DNA of 64,000 nt from Mixophyes australis. Lineage: Eukaryota; Chordata; Amphibia; Anura; Limnodynastidae. The translations under genes and the position numbers were made by a program. The stretch lies in the NCBI GenBank assembly GCA_036250195.1, contig JAVHZZ010000001.1, forward strand, positions 400,262,117-400,326,116, in the 5' to 3' direction. The notes beneath the pieces are model-generated. The model was not told where the DNA came from and did not search any database. It was given only the letters and a program-made list of their open reading frames with translations. Shown here piece by piece: positions 34,015 to 44,226 of this stretch (its first letter is position 1; each line of letters starts with the position of its first letter).

Positions 34015-34981
34015 ATAAAATTTAAACATCTTCAAAATAGAGGCAACTTTGCACACAACTCCGAGGTAATAAGGACAGGATGCAGTGTTCTGATCCCATA
34101 CAAGACAGAAAAAGATACGGTTCATGTACTGTGCCACTTGCAAAGGACTGCTTGAAAGAAAATACCTGTGGTGACACATGAATAAATGTAAGCAAAACCA
34201 AATGGCAAAAACAGTCCAGTCTCTGTGTGCCATTGCTCAGCCTATTCCAATGGACATCAATGGTGTTTTTTGGAAGTTTTGGAAGATGAAATTTGATTCA
34301 TAATTAAACACGGCAAATGCATTGTACATATAGAGCAGCATATCTACAACTGGGTCATATCAGATGTCGGTAAACATGAGAACATCCATGAGAAACTTCA
34401 AGAAATGGGAAAGCTACTGTTACATGAAAGAAGAGCTACCCAATGGAGAACATGGAAGACTTTGTCATTCCATCAAGCTTTCTGCATGTATTAAACACTG
34501 TGAAACTGATAGCTGACTCTGAAGGTTGGCCATGGCTTGCAAAATAATTTAAGCATTGTGGAATGCTGAGCAATGATGGAGGGCTGAACTACTATAGTGG
34601 GAAATGCACGCAACTTCATTAAGATCTATGACACAAGATCAATTGAGCTGATATCATTGGCTGCTTTAAAAACTCTGAGGGTGTCCAAATGGAACATACC
34701 TGATCTCTTCACTGAAGATGCAGAAAACATGCACTTGTATCTCAATGAAGAAGCAGCAGGTATACCACAGCAATTTATGTACCACGCTATCGCTTAAAAC
34801 CTGGATATTGCTTGCATAGCTCACCCTGGCACAGATGATCTTATTCAATTAATACAGGGAAAAGGAAGTTTTCACGACACTGTTAACTTCTTTTTGTTCC
34901 AGAGATACATTGGATCTTCATTAAGATGTTGCCCTAGTGCTTTCTGAGTATGAGGAGAAGCTGTGCCGGCACTTCACATGC

Positions 34982-35642
34982 TGTCAGGCGCCGTCCGCAC
35001 GGCCGCCCGTCTGCCTGACAGCGCGTCTGGTTGCTATGCAACCAGACGCATCACTTCCGGATCCCCCTGCCATCTGACACCTCGCTGTATGACGCGCCCC
35101 GTTGCTAGGCAACGGGACGCTATGAAGGATTCCCGGCGGCAGGTATGACAGCGCTGCAGCGCTGATTCTGATTGGGTCACCACATTATTTAAACCTCTTC
35201 CTGCCCTCTCACCAGTGCCAGAGTATCAGGTCTTCCTGTCTCCAGCATTTGTGTATACCAGTTGCTGTATTTGTTCCTGACTATCCTCGTGCTGCTTGTG
35301 ACCCTTTTGACCCGGACCGTTTGACCACCCCTATCTGGATTCTGCCTTTGTACTGTGCTCCCTGAAAGTTACCGACCCGGCTTGCCTCACCATTCTTCTG
35401 GATTTCCCTTTGTACCTCTTCTACCTGAACGTTGCTGACCCGGCCTGTCTGACACCTCCTTGTATCTCGCTGTGGACTCTAGGAAGGACCGCGACCTGCG
35501 TGTCCCTGCAGCGGAGTCCATACTTCCTTGCGGGGGTTCCTGGTGAATACCAGGGGCACGTTAGACTCCGCGCCTTCCTCTGAGTTGCGCCAACAACAGC
35601 AGGTACCCACTATCAGTCATACACCCACTATCAGTCGTGACA
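34982..35642 (+). repeat. 5' LTR of the young Gypsy
   Basis: Begins TGTCAGGCGCC and ends GTCGTGACA. The U3 part holds two hairpin palindromes, GTTGCTATGCAAC (35030-35042) and GTTGCTAGGCAAC (35101-35113), 71 bp apart. ATTATTTAAACC (about 35184-35195) is a plausible TATA region. The 3' half is pyrimidine-rich. Confidence 0.95.
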
Positions 35643-35655
35643 GTATACTCTGGCG

Positions 35656-36600
35656 ATGACAACGGAGGGGTCTGGTGAACCGTCTGCTCGTGACCTACTC
35701 CTGCATTTGGCTCAACGAGTGGAGCAACAAGAAGCAGCCCAAGCGCATCTCCTACAATGTGTCCAAGGGATTGCTACCCGCTTCGATACATTTCAGAATG
35801 CTGCACCCGCTACACCAGCCATAACCTCTGCGGCATCCACAGCATCCAGTGTGGTTACGGTCTCTACAGCGGCCTCCGGTGTACGCATCCCGACACCCGA
35901 AAAGTTTGACGGTGATCCCAAGAAGTGCAGGGGCTTTCTGAACCAATGTGCCATTCAATTTGAGTGCAACCCAGGGGCCTTTTCTTCAGAACGCACCAAA
36001 GTAGCCTTTCTCATCTCCCTCCTCAGTGGTCAAGCCCTTGCCTGGGCCTCACCTTTATGGGAACAAGGGGGTCCACTTCTTAATAACTCCAACTCTTTCA
36101 TTGAAGCTTTCAGGAAAGTCTTCGATGATCCCGGAAGAGTTGCTTCTGCAGCTACTAGCTTATTAAACCTCCGCCAAGGTGACCTGTCCGTGGGGCAATA
36201 CGCAGTTCAATTTCGAACCCTGGCTTCCGAGTTAAAATGGAATAACGAAGCACTGGTGGCAACCTTTTGGCAAGGTCTGGTGGACCGGATTAAGGATGAG
36301 CTAATTTCCAGAGAACTCCCGGCCGAGTTAGATTCTCTCATCTCCATGTGCATCAAGGTGGATTTGCGCTACCAAGAGCGCACGCAGGAACGCTCTCCTG
36401 GCAAATGGTTCATACCACGGCTAGCACCCCAGTTCCAAAATCCCATCCTGCCAGTGGACGAACCAATGCAAGTAGGACGCTCTAAATTATCCCTTGAAGA
36501 GAGGGAGAGACGCTTCAAACAACGCCTGTGTCTGTATTGTGGAGATCCGGGACACCTGCTAAGAGTTTGTCCTAAGAAACCGGGAAACTCTTCCTCCTAA
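35656..36600 (+). CDS. gag: Gag polyprotein of the young Gypsy
   Basis: A 314-residue open frame starting 14 bases after the 5' LTR. An N-terminal helical region (LLHLAQRVEQQEAAQAHLLQ, ~11-30) is followed by an Ala/Ser/Thr-rich linker and the retrotransposon Gag core (RIPTPEKFDGDPKKCRGFLN ~77-96; FISL-type and LRQGDLSVGQYAVQFRTLA ~172-190). A zinc knuckle LCLYCGDPGHLLRVC (~290-304) binds nucleic acid in the particle. The length fits a single-knuckle Gypsy Gag. It ends TAA at 36598. The -1 frame is open from 36576, and the heptamer GGGAAAC at 36582-36588 sits in the right phase for slippage into pol. No internal stop is seen, so Gag looks intact. Confidence 0.93.
   Translation: MTTEGSGEPSARDLLLHLAQRVEQQEAAQAHLLQCVQGIATRFDTFQNAAPATPAITSAASTASSVVTVSTAASGVRIPTPEKFDGDPKKCRGFLNQCAIQFECNPGAFSSERTKVAFLISLLSGQALAWASPLWEQGGPLLNNSNSFIEAFRKVFDDPGRVASAATSLLNLRQGDLSVGQYAVQFRTLASELKWNNEALVATFWQGLVDRIKDELISRELPAELDSLISMCIKVDLRYQERTQERSPGKWFIPRLAPQFQNPILPVDEPMQVGRSKLSLEERERRFKQRLCLYCGDPGHLLRVCPKKPGNSSS
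36582..36588 (+). promoter_or_regulatory. Putative -1 ribosomal frameshift heptamer (gag to pol)
   Basis: GGGAAAC is read in the gag phase as G GGA AAC, the X XXY YYZ form. It lies 9 bases before the gag stop codon. The -1 frame is open from 36576 (after a TAA at 36573) through to the pol ATG at 36675 and beyond. This heptamer is a known retroviral slip site. A downstream structure was not modelled; GGTGGCGGGGAGGCC follows within about 20 bases. Confidence 0.65.
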
Positions 36601-36674
36601 ACGGTGGCGGGGAGGCCGTTTTAGGAGAATCCACAGTTGCTCCCTATTCTAAAGAAAATTCCCCAGAATTTCAG

Positions 36675-39197
36675 ATGGCTGTCATCCTGAGCACCCCCAA
36701 GGGTACCTTTTCCACCACGGCCTTTGTGGACTCCGGCTCCTCCGGGAACTTCATTTCGGCAGATCTAGCTTCGCAGCTCCAAATACCTTTATACCCATTG
36801 CCCCAACCGTTATCTCTGACGGCAGTCGACGGAAGTCGTGTCACTCACGGCTCCATCTCCTCCGTGACTTCTCCTGTTCGGTTGATGGTAGGAGTACTTC
36901 ATAGCGAAATGATCCAACTTTTGGTGTTGCCGAGGTCCATTAATCCCCTCATCTTGGGGCTACCGTGGCTGAGAAAACATTCTCCTCAGATGGATTGGGA
37001 CCACACTCAAGTTATGTCGTGGGGTTCAGGATGTCGCTTTGAATGTCTGTCTAGAGTCTTGCCTCCAAAATGTCAAGTAATGGCTCATTCCGAGCTAACC
37101 CACCTTCCTGAGGCCTATATAGAATTCCAAGATGTATTCAGTAAAGTGGAAGCGGAGATCTTGCCTCCTCATCGTCCCTGGGATTGCGCTATTGTTTTAT
37201 CCCCTGACCAACCCATCCCCAAAGGGAGGACCTACCCTTTATCTCGTCCAGAGACGTCAGCCATGTCTCAATATATTTCAGAAAACCTGAAACGGGGATT
37301 TATCCGCAAATCCACTTCCCCAGCGGGTGCAGGGTTTTTTTTCGTTAAGAAGAAGGATGGGTCTCTTCGGCCTTGTATTGATTATCGTCCTCTCAACCGC
37401 ATCACTGTCAAAAATCGATATCCACTACCTCTCATCTCCGACCTCTTTGACAAACTCAGTGGATCTCAAATTTTTTCCAAACTAGATCTCCGTGGGGCCT
37501 ATAATTTGATTCGCATCAAAAAGGGAGACGAATGGAAAACGGCCTTTAACACCAGAGATGGACATTTCGAGTACCTGGTGATGCCCTTCGGCCTCTGCAA
37601 CGCCCCAGCCATCTTCCAAACCTTTGTTAACGATATCTTTCATGACCTGTTATACACTTCTGTGGTAGTGTATTTAGACGATATATTAATATTTTCTAAA
37701 GATCTGAAGACTCATCGGGAACAAGTAAAGGAGGTCTTACGTAGACTCTGGAAACATCACCTCTACTGCAAGCTGGAGAAATGTGTGTTTGAGATTAGCC
37801 AGGTACCTTTTCTTGGTTTCATTGTGTCGGGTCAAGGTCTTTGTATGGATCCCACCAAGGTGTCAGCTATTCTGGACTGGCCTCAGCCACAAGGCCTTAA
37901 AGCTATTCAAAGGTTCATTGGCTTTGCAAACTATTATCGCCAATTTATTCAGGGATTCTCCACCATTATAGCCCCCATTACAGCTTTAACCAGGAAGACT
38001 GCCAACCCCAGGGTTTGGTCCTCGGAAGCCATGTCTGCCTTCATAACGTTAAAGAAAGCATTTTCTTCAGCCCCAGTTCTGTCCCAGCCAGATCAAGAAC
38101 GACCTTTCTTCTTAGAGGTAGATGCATCCTCTGTAGGCATTGGGGCGGTGCTTTTTCAAGAGTCTCCGGCTGGCTCACACAACCTGTGTGGGTTTTTCTC
38201 CAGACGATTTCTTCCAAGTGAATGTAATTATGGAATAGGGGACAAGGAGTTACTGGCCATTAAGGCGGCTCTGGAGGAATGGCGACATCTGTTGGAGGGG
38301 GCTATATTTCCTGTTACTGTGTTTACCGACCATCGGAACCTAGTGTTCATTCAAGAGGCTCGTTGCCTTAATCCTCGGCAAGCCCGCTGGGCATCCTTCT
38401 TTGCTCGATTTAACATGAAGCTCACATTCTGCCCGGGAGCCAAGAACGGACGTGCCGATGCATTATCTCGCTCATTTGACGATTCCGATCGTTTAAGACC
38501 GTTGGTTCCTCAGCATATTATTGATCCTTCTAATATCGTAGCCCTTACTAGGACCAAAACGTCCTCTCCTCCTCCAGGCCGGTCATTCGTGGAACCTCAT
38601 CTCCGGCTCAAGACCCTGCAGTGGGCTCATTCATCCCGCATTGCCGGCCATGCTGGAATAAAGAAGACAACATCGCTGCTTTGCCGACGCTTCTGGTGGC
38701 CTAATGTACGTGCCGATGTTGGTAAATTTATTGCGTCCTGCACTACTTGTGCTCAACACAAAACTTGTAGAAGAGTTCCGGCAGGCCTTCTTCGTCCACT
38801 CCCTATCCCCGATGCTCCTTGGGAAAGTGTGGCCATGGATTTTATCACAGACCTACCCCACAGTGCAGGGTTTACCACTATCTGGGTGGTTATTGATCGA
38901 TTTTCGAAGATGGCACATTTTATTCCTCTAACTGGACTGCCCACGGCCAGTCGTCTGGCAGATATCTTTATCAAGGAGATATTCAGACTACATGGTTGCC
39001 CGAAGGAGATCATTTCGGACCGTGGAGTCCAATTCACATCCCATTTTTGGAGAACCTTTTGTAAGAGATTGAACATAGAATTGAAATTCTCTTCGGGATA
39101 CCATCCGCAAACCAACGGACAGACGGAGCGAATCAATCAGGATCTCGAGACATTCCTCCGCTGTTTTACCTCCGACAATCAGAATAAATGGTCTTAA
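36675..39197 (+). CDS. pol: Pol polyprotein of the young Gypsy (protease, RT, RNase H, integrase), ends at a premature stop
   Basis: 840 residues from the first ATG; the frame is open upstream to 36576. The aspartic protease has VDSGSSGNF (~18-26). Reverse transcriptase spans ~190-400: FFVKKKDGSLRPCIDYRPLN, FSKLDLRGAYNLIRI and catalytic VVVYLDDILIFSK (YLDD at 37671-37682). RNase H follows (LEVDASSVGIGAVLFQ; TDHRNL). Integrase begins with the zinc-binding HAGIKKTTSLLCRRFWWPN and CTTCAQHK, and its core shows the catalytic order VAMDFITDLP, ISDRGVQFTS and QTERINQDLE, all before the stop. TAA at 39195-39197 then ends the frame, while the same frame stays open downstream to 39917. The truncated product keeps the catalytic residues but loses the end of the integrase and the chromodomain. 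Confidence 0.92.
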   Translation: MAVILSTPKGTFSTTAFVDSGSSGNFISADLASQLQIPLYPLPQPLSLTAVDGSRVTHGSISSVTSPVRLMVGVLHSEMIQLLVLPRSINPLILGLPWLRKHSPQMDWDHTQVMSWGSGCRFECLSRVLPPKCQVMAHSELTHLPEAYIEFQDVFSKVEAEILPPHRPWDCAIVLSPDQPIPKGRTYPLSRPETSAMSQYISENLKRGFIRKSTSPAGAGFFFVKKKDGSLRPCIDYRPLNRITVKNRYPLPLISDLFDKLSGSQIFSKLDLRGAYNLIRIKKGDEWKTAFNTRDGHFEYLVMPFGLCNAPAIFQTFVNDIFHDLLYTSVVVYLDDILIFSKDLKTHREQVKEVLRRLWKHHLYCKLEKCVFEISQVPFLGFIVSGQGLCMDPTKVSAILDWPQPQGLKAIQRFIGFANYYRQFIQGFSTIIAPITALTRKTANPRVWSSEAMSAFITLKKAFSSAPVLSQPDQERPFFLEVDASSVGIGAVLFQESPAGSHNLCGFFSRRFLPSECNYGIGDKELLAIKAALEEWRHLLEGAIFPVTVFTDHRNLVFIQEARCLNPRQARWASFFARFNMKLTFCPGAKNGRADALSRSFDDSDRLRPLVPQHIIDPSNIVALTRTKTSSPPPGRSFVEPHLRLKTLQWAHSSRIAGHAGIKKTTSLLCRRFWWPNVRADVGKFIASCTTCAQHKTCRRVPAGLLRPLPIPDAPWESVAMDFITDLPHSAGFTTIWVVIDRFSKMAHFIPLTGLPTASRLADIFIKEIFRLHGCPKEIISDRGVQFTSHFWRTFCKRLNIELKFSSGYHPQTNGQTERINQDLETFLRCFTSDNQNKWS

Positions 39198-39917
39198 TTC
39201 CTTCCTTGGGCGGAGTTCTCCCATAACCAACACATTCATGAGTCTACCGGATTCTCCCCATTCTTTATTGTATACGGAAGTCATCCTGTGTTTCCGGATC
39301 CGTTTCCAGTGTCCTCTTCACCGGTTCAAGCCGTAGATACTCTTTATCGGGAGTTTTCTCTCATTTGGGCTAAGACTAAGATGGCTTTACTCAAGGCTAC
39401 TCAGCATCACAAAATTTTTGCAGATCGTCATCGGAGGGCCACTCCTCTCTTAAAGGTGGGAGACCAAGTATGGCTATCCACCCGGGACCTAAGACTAAAG
39501 GTTCCTTCTATGAAGATGGCTCCTCGATTTATTGGCCCGTACACCATCATGCAAGTCATTAATCCTGTATGCTTTAAATTGAAACTTCCTCCTTCTCTGA
39601 GATGTCATAATACTTTTCATGTCTCATTACTACGACCAGTGGTACTCAATAAATTCTATCGACCTCCCTGTCGTCCCCCACCAATACAAACCTCTTCTGG
39701 AACTGAATTCGAAGTCAATCGGATCTTGGCCTCTCGCATTCTTCGTGGCAAACAGCAATTTCTTGTCCATTGGAAAGGATTTGGCCCAGAGGAGAGATCA
39801 TGGGTGGACAAGCAGGACCTTCACGCTCCTAGAATTCTCAAAAAGTTCCTTCAAACAGGAGGAGGAAGAGGAGGGTATACTGTCAGGCGCCGTCCGCACG
39901 GCCGCCCGTCTGCCTGA
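39198..39917 (+). pseudogene. C-terminal part of Pol (integrase end and chromodomain), cut off by the stop
   Basis: The same frame continues after the premature stop; its first ATG is at 39288. It carries the integrase C-terminal segment (KVGDQVWLSTRDLRLK, then MAPRFIGPYTI and NTFHVSLLRPV) and a chromodomain near residues 140-190 from 39288 (FEVNRILASRILRGKQQFLV, HWKGFGPEERSWV). In chromoviruses the chromodomain steers integration by binding histone marks. The frame ends 37 bases into the 3' LTR, so the last residues are LTR-encoded. It is probably untranslated unless the stop is read through or the reading begins internally. Confidence 0.88.
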
Positions 39918-40541
39918 CAGCGCGTCTGGTTGCTATGCAACCAGACGCATCACTTCCTGATCCCCCTGCCATCTGACACCTCGCTGTATGACGCGCCCCG
40001 TTGCTAGGCAACGGGACGCTATGAAGGATTCCCGGCGGCAGGTATGACAGCGCTGCAGCGCTGATTCTGATTGGGTCACCACATTATTTAAACCTCTTCC
40101 TGCCCTCTCACCAGTGCCAGAGTATCAGGTCTTCCTGTCTCCAGCATTTGTGTATACCAGTTGCTGTATTTGTTCCTGACTATCCTCGTGCTGCTTGTGA
40201 CCCTTTTGACCCGGACCGTTTGACCACCCCTATCTGGATTCTGCCTTTGTACTGTGCTCCCTGAAAGTTACCGACCCGGCTTGCCTCACCATTCTTCTGG
40301 ATTTCCCTTTGTACCTCTTCTACCTGAACGTTGCTGACCCGGCCTGTCTGACACCTCCTTGTATCTCGCTGTGGACTCTAGGAAGGACCGCGACCTGCGT
40401 GTCCCTGCAGCTGAGTCCATACTTCCTTGCGGGGGTTCCTGGTGAATACCAGGGGCACGTTAGACTCCGCACCTTCCTCTGAGTTGCGCCAACAACAGCA
40501 GGTACCCACTATCAGTCATACACCCACTATCAGTCGTGACA
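39881..40541 (+). repeat. 3' LTR of the young Gypsy
   Basis: 661 bp, same ends as the 5' LTR. The three differences I see are CTTCCTGATC for CTTCCGGATC, CAGCTGAG for CAGCGGAG, and CCGCACC for CCGCGCC. X-box-like palindromes recur at 39929-39941 and 40000-40012. Confidence 0.95.
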
Positions 40542-40930
40542 CATGCAATGCCAAGTGCAATGGAACTTCTTTCAGAGAAACACGAAGAATGGCCAATGAA
40601 AATGTGTACATGTTTGCAAGACTAACTGCTTTGTCACATTTCAGAGGCTCCAAATATATGTCTTTTTGCTCATTGTATTCCAAAAAGCTTCAAAAGCAAG
40701 TTGCTACTCTTTCCAAAGTCCTCAACTGAAACGACACAGAATTAGATCAATTGACAGATTTCCTTGGGCATGAGATAATTATTATTATTGTCAATATTAC
40801 CCCCTTCCAGAAGGTACCCTCAAACTTGTCAAGATCAGCAAAATGTTAATGGCTTTCAAGAGAGGAAACCTGACTTACTTCAGAGACAAGAATTTGGAAA
40901 AGATGAACATTGAAACAGACGGTTGGTTTA

Positions 40931-43900
40931 AAATCAAATATCTGATATACATGTTCGATTTCTACCTTTGAAATTGGTCATTTAGGTATCCATTTTTCTT
41001 TAGAACTGATCCAGCTACAGAGTGACGAGTCACGTGAACCAGCGAGACAAGTGGGAAACACTTCATAAGGGGCACTATGTAAGGATCCTGCAACATGGGA
41101 CCAAAGCACAACCAAGAATTCCAAAGGTTGATGTAGCACAATATTTCATTATGCAAAGCATGTTGTTTTCTCTGTGTTTCTCAGATTCATCTATAAAAGA
41201 CAATTATGCTTTCTATCAGGTCATAAAGAAGTGTGGGGAAAAAACTGGGAAAGTTTGGAGGTCAGAGATGTGGAGAAGCACATGAGGAAGTTTATTCAGA
41301 CATTCAGGGCTCCCGAAAGCATTATTGTGTCGCATGCAACGTGGCTGAGCCATCCGCACTGAGTGATCGAAACTGGTAAACTGTGAAATTCTGCAAAACT
41401 GGATAACAGCTATAAAGAGAAATCAATATTTGAATTGATACACAGTAGTTAACCATGACTATAACTTGTTTGACTAACCATGACTTGGCGTCGATGTATG
41501 CCTGTGTATTAATGTCCTCAGATGGCCAGAATACATGATATTGTCCCCACAAGGCAGTGAAATGTCAATCATTTGGTCTAAGTCAAACTGAAAATCTTAA
41601 GTGGTAACTGTGGCGACAAACAGCTCCTAAACATACCCATTTGCTTGTCCTGTTGGTAGAGTAATAGGAAAGAGGTGTCCTTATTCGGCATTTTCAAGAC
41701 ATATGTCTTCAGGATGCCATAAAAATAAGTATGTATGTGTAAAATGTTTGTTGGATGTATAAACCGAATAAAAGAAATATCAATAAAAAATGAAATTGCT
41801 TAGTAATAAAGTTCTGAAATGAAAAGTGTGAATAAAAGTAATATAAGTAGTGATTACCTTATGGATGAAGGATAAAAAAAATCATATGTAAGACAGCACA
41901 GACTCTTAGCAAATCTCAAATCCAACTGACAAGTGCAAAATATCCCATAGTATGAGAGGGGGTGGTACTACTGCATAATTTCACTACTATTTTTTTCAAA
42001 TGCATTGCCAAATCTCGTTTGTTGAGTTATGGTGAAGCAGTATTTTCATTGAACTGTGTACTGTTTGGAAATGATAAGCAGATCTCTGCACTCAAAGCAT
42101 TCTACCTATTGCAGAGAATAAAATTGGCCTCAGACTGTGGCTAGGCATCTATCATAGTATGCCTCCATGTGTAAATTCTCTGGCTATAACAGATTAATTC
42201 ACTACTGTATAGCATGGGAAAACATTTTTTGAATAAAATGCACATAATACTGATAATAACAGAAAGGATACACATGTTTAGACTTATTTGATAACAGGTA
42301 CAGAGAGCAATAATTCTGTAACCAATAGCAGCCAGTCATATATCAGCTGCCTTGTGTAGTCAGGCTTAATATAGGCCACTCAATGATTCTATGAATTTTA
42401 ATTGAAAGATTTTTTCACAAATTACCTTTTCATTGAACGAGTTTAAGACATACAAATTTATTGACATCTAATAAACTTGATATATTAGCACACACAGAAC
42501 AGAGAAAGCCTAATTATGAATGTTCAGTAAGGCCACACACATAGCGATACAATTGTTTTCAGATACTGGGCGATTAAAACTTTCAAACTTGGACCATAAT
42601 ATTTCTGATGAGACCTTTTCAAGTAAGATATTCTGTGTGCCCAAAAGAAAGTGATAAATGGCGAATCTCATCAAATATGCAAGCACCATCGTTGATTGCT
42701 TAGTGTGGGTAATTGCACATTTGTTCTACTTGTATTTCTTATTTATGAATCAATTTTTTGGAGTAATCATTAATGGAAGCTCAGTAAACAAAGGCTGACT
42801 TGTCATAGATGTTAACATGAAATATTTGTTTAAAAGACAATTGATGTTTCTGCGTTACAGAGAGTACAAAGTGCAACAAATTGTATTTAAGCACATAATA
42901 TTTTTAAATAAATATAAAAGGACCTAACAAGCAAGGACAGAAATATTTGATGTGTAAAATATCTTCACAATGGAGGTTGGGATGTAATATACACATAAAA
43001 ACTTCCCCTGATTCGGTAAATTAATTTTAGTTTCCCTTTAATGTTATTTTAATAGCTAAATTATGTCTACTTTATGGGTAGTTTACACTGTATGCATGCA
43101 GTGAAACATTCCTATGATAATTAATGGTTTATGATGCATAATAATCTTTTATCGTGCTCTCATTCTATTTAAAGTAGCTAATATTTATATAAGCCTTAAA
43201 TAATTCACAGGTTATCATGCAGAGCCTTAAAAGTCTATGATTAAAATTTCTGTACTTTATGGAAAAATCTGCACAACTTAAGGACCCTCTGCCAACACTC
43301 ATAAATAACCCAGCATCATTAGTTCTCTAAATCATTGGTTCTGAAACCTGTCCTCAGACCACAACAACGGGATGTGATCTACTCACCGGAGCATAGGGGA
43401 ATATATCAAACTGTAGATACCGTAATTATCTGTAATTATAACTTTTCCTCTGTGGAGAGCCACAATATATGCAATGTCATAGATATCTGAGGGCAGGTTT
43501 GCGGATAATTGAATTATTCAGTACCTGTCAATATAAGCCCAACTGACTTCTAAATTTAATTTACGCTAAGTTTAATTCCGGTCTCCCAGTGAAACTCAGC
43601 ACCAAAATCCCTTGGTGAGAAGTTCTCACCTATGAATGTCATAATCTGTTATCAACATATTTTATTAAAAAATAAAATAGAAAAACAAGCAAACTATATG
43701 AAAAGCATATCAGTGGATGTGTTAAGATCATTGGTTACATTTGTAAAAGCCACCGTAAAGTCTTATTAAAGACAAACAAAACAAAACGTTGCAGTATTGG
43801 CTGACTTATAATTTAAAATGATCTTTCTCTAATAGTTATTCATAATGGGGGATATATGAAACACTTTTAAAAAAATATATATTCTGTATAATTTATATAT

Positions 43901-44218
43901 GTTAGATGAATGAACCAATTCATGACTGCTAGGTCTTCCAACCATAATTTTGTCATAAGCTACACAAATTATTTTTAGAATTTTTGAATTTTTCATGACA
44001 GTTCTATCTTTTGGTAGCAAAATAGAAACATGTTTTTATTTGACTAGCACAATGTAGAGAAAATTAGTGGGGGGGCACTTGGTACTTTTAATGATAATAT
44101 ATAAATAGATAGTTCTCCCAAGTATAGGGCTACAGAACGTTAACTTTAAACAAGGTATGACACTGTACATTATTAAAGGTATATATTTCAATTATTTTAT
44201 GCTCTGTTGTCCATGCAA
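40931..44218. other. No gene recognised
   Basis: AT-rich sequence; the longest stretch of the window without an assigned repeat. Open frames at 40962-41362 and others are short and carry no motif I know. 42000-44000 has no visible terminal repeats, and microsatellites are few. Confidence 0.5.
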
Positions 44219-44226
44219 ATAGCTGT

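Larger units (their letters stand above)
34982..40541 (+). mobile_element. Young chromodomain-type Ty3/Gypsy retrotransposon, nearly intact
   Basis: Two 661-bp LTRs flank gag and pol. The 5-bp duplication catgc is perfect (34977-34981 and 40542-40546). By eye the LTRs differ at only three positions (about 0.5%), so insertion was recent. The body encodes Gag with a zinc knuckle, then protease, reverse transcriptase, RNase H, integrase and a C-terminal chromodomain, in the order of Ty3/Gypsy chromoviruses. A purine-rich tract (AGGAGGAGGAAGAGGAGGG) precedes the 3' LTR. A TGGCGATGAC tract at 35651-35660 is the best primer-binding-site candidate and overlaps the gag start. One in-frame stop in pol (39195-39197) probably inactivates it. 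It lies inside an older tyrosine-recombinase-like pseudogene. Confidence 0.95.
33630..40930 (+). pseudogene. Tyrosine-recombinase-like pseudogene, split by a MITE and a Gypsy
   Basis: Reading plus-strand frames across breaks gives one protein family in order: a zinc-finger-like HYCLYCEKPVSK (~33660), NETEVAKALKF (~33730), KFKHLQNRGNFAHNSEV (~34020), a second finger CATCKGLLERKYLW with HMNKCK (~34120-34190), EKLQEMGKLLLHERRA (~34400), SIELISLAALKTLRVSKWN with FTEDAENMHLYL (34597-34797), YEEKLCRHFTC (~34950), then beyond the Gypsy ENVYMFARLTALSHFRGS (~40600), KQVATLSKVLN (~40700) and ELDQLTDFLGHE (~40745). The final LGH block resembles the catalytic end of tyrosine recombinases. From memory the layout matches an uncharacterised family common in teleosts; a Crypton-like origin is possible. 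Many stops and frameshifts show it was dead before the Gypsy arrived. Confidence 0.65.

Noticed and set aside
34963..35148. A 61-codon frame at the left LTR edge, also present at the right LTR
   Set aside because: It translates LTR palindromes and is duplicated only because the LTR is duplicated.
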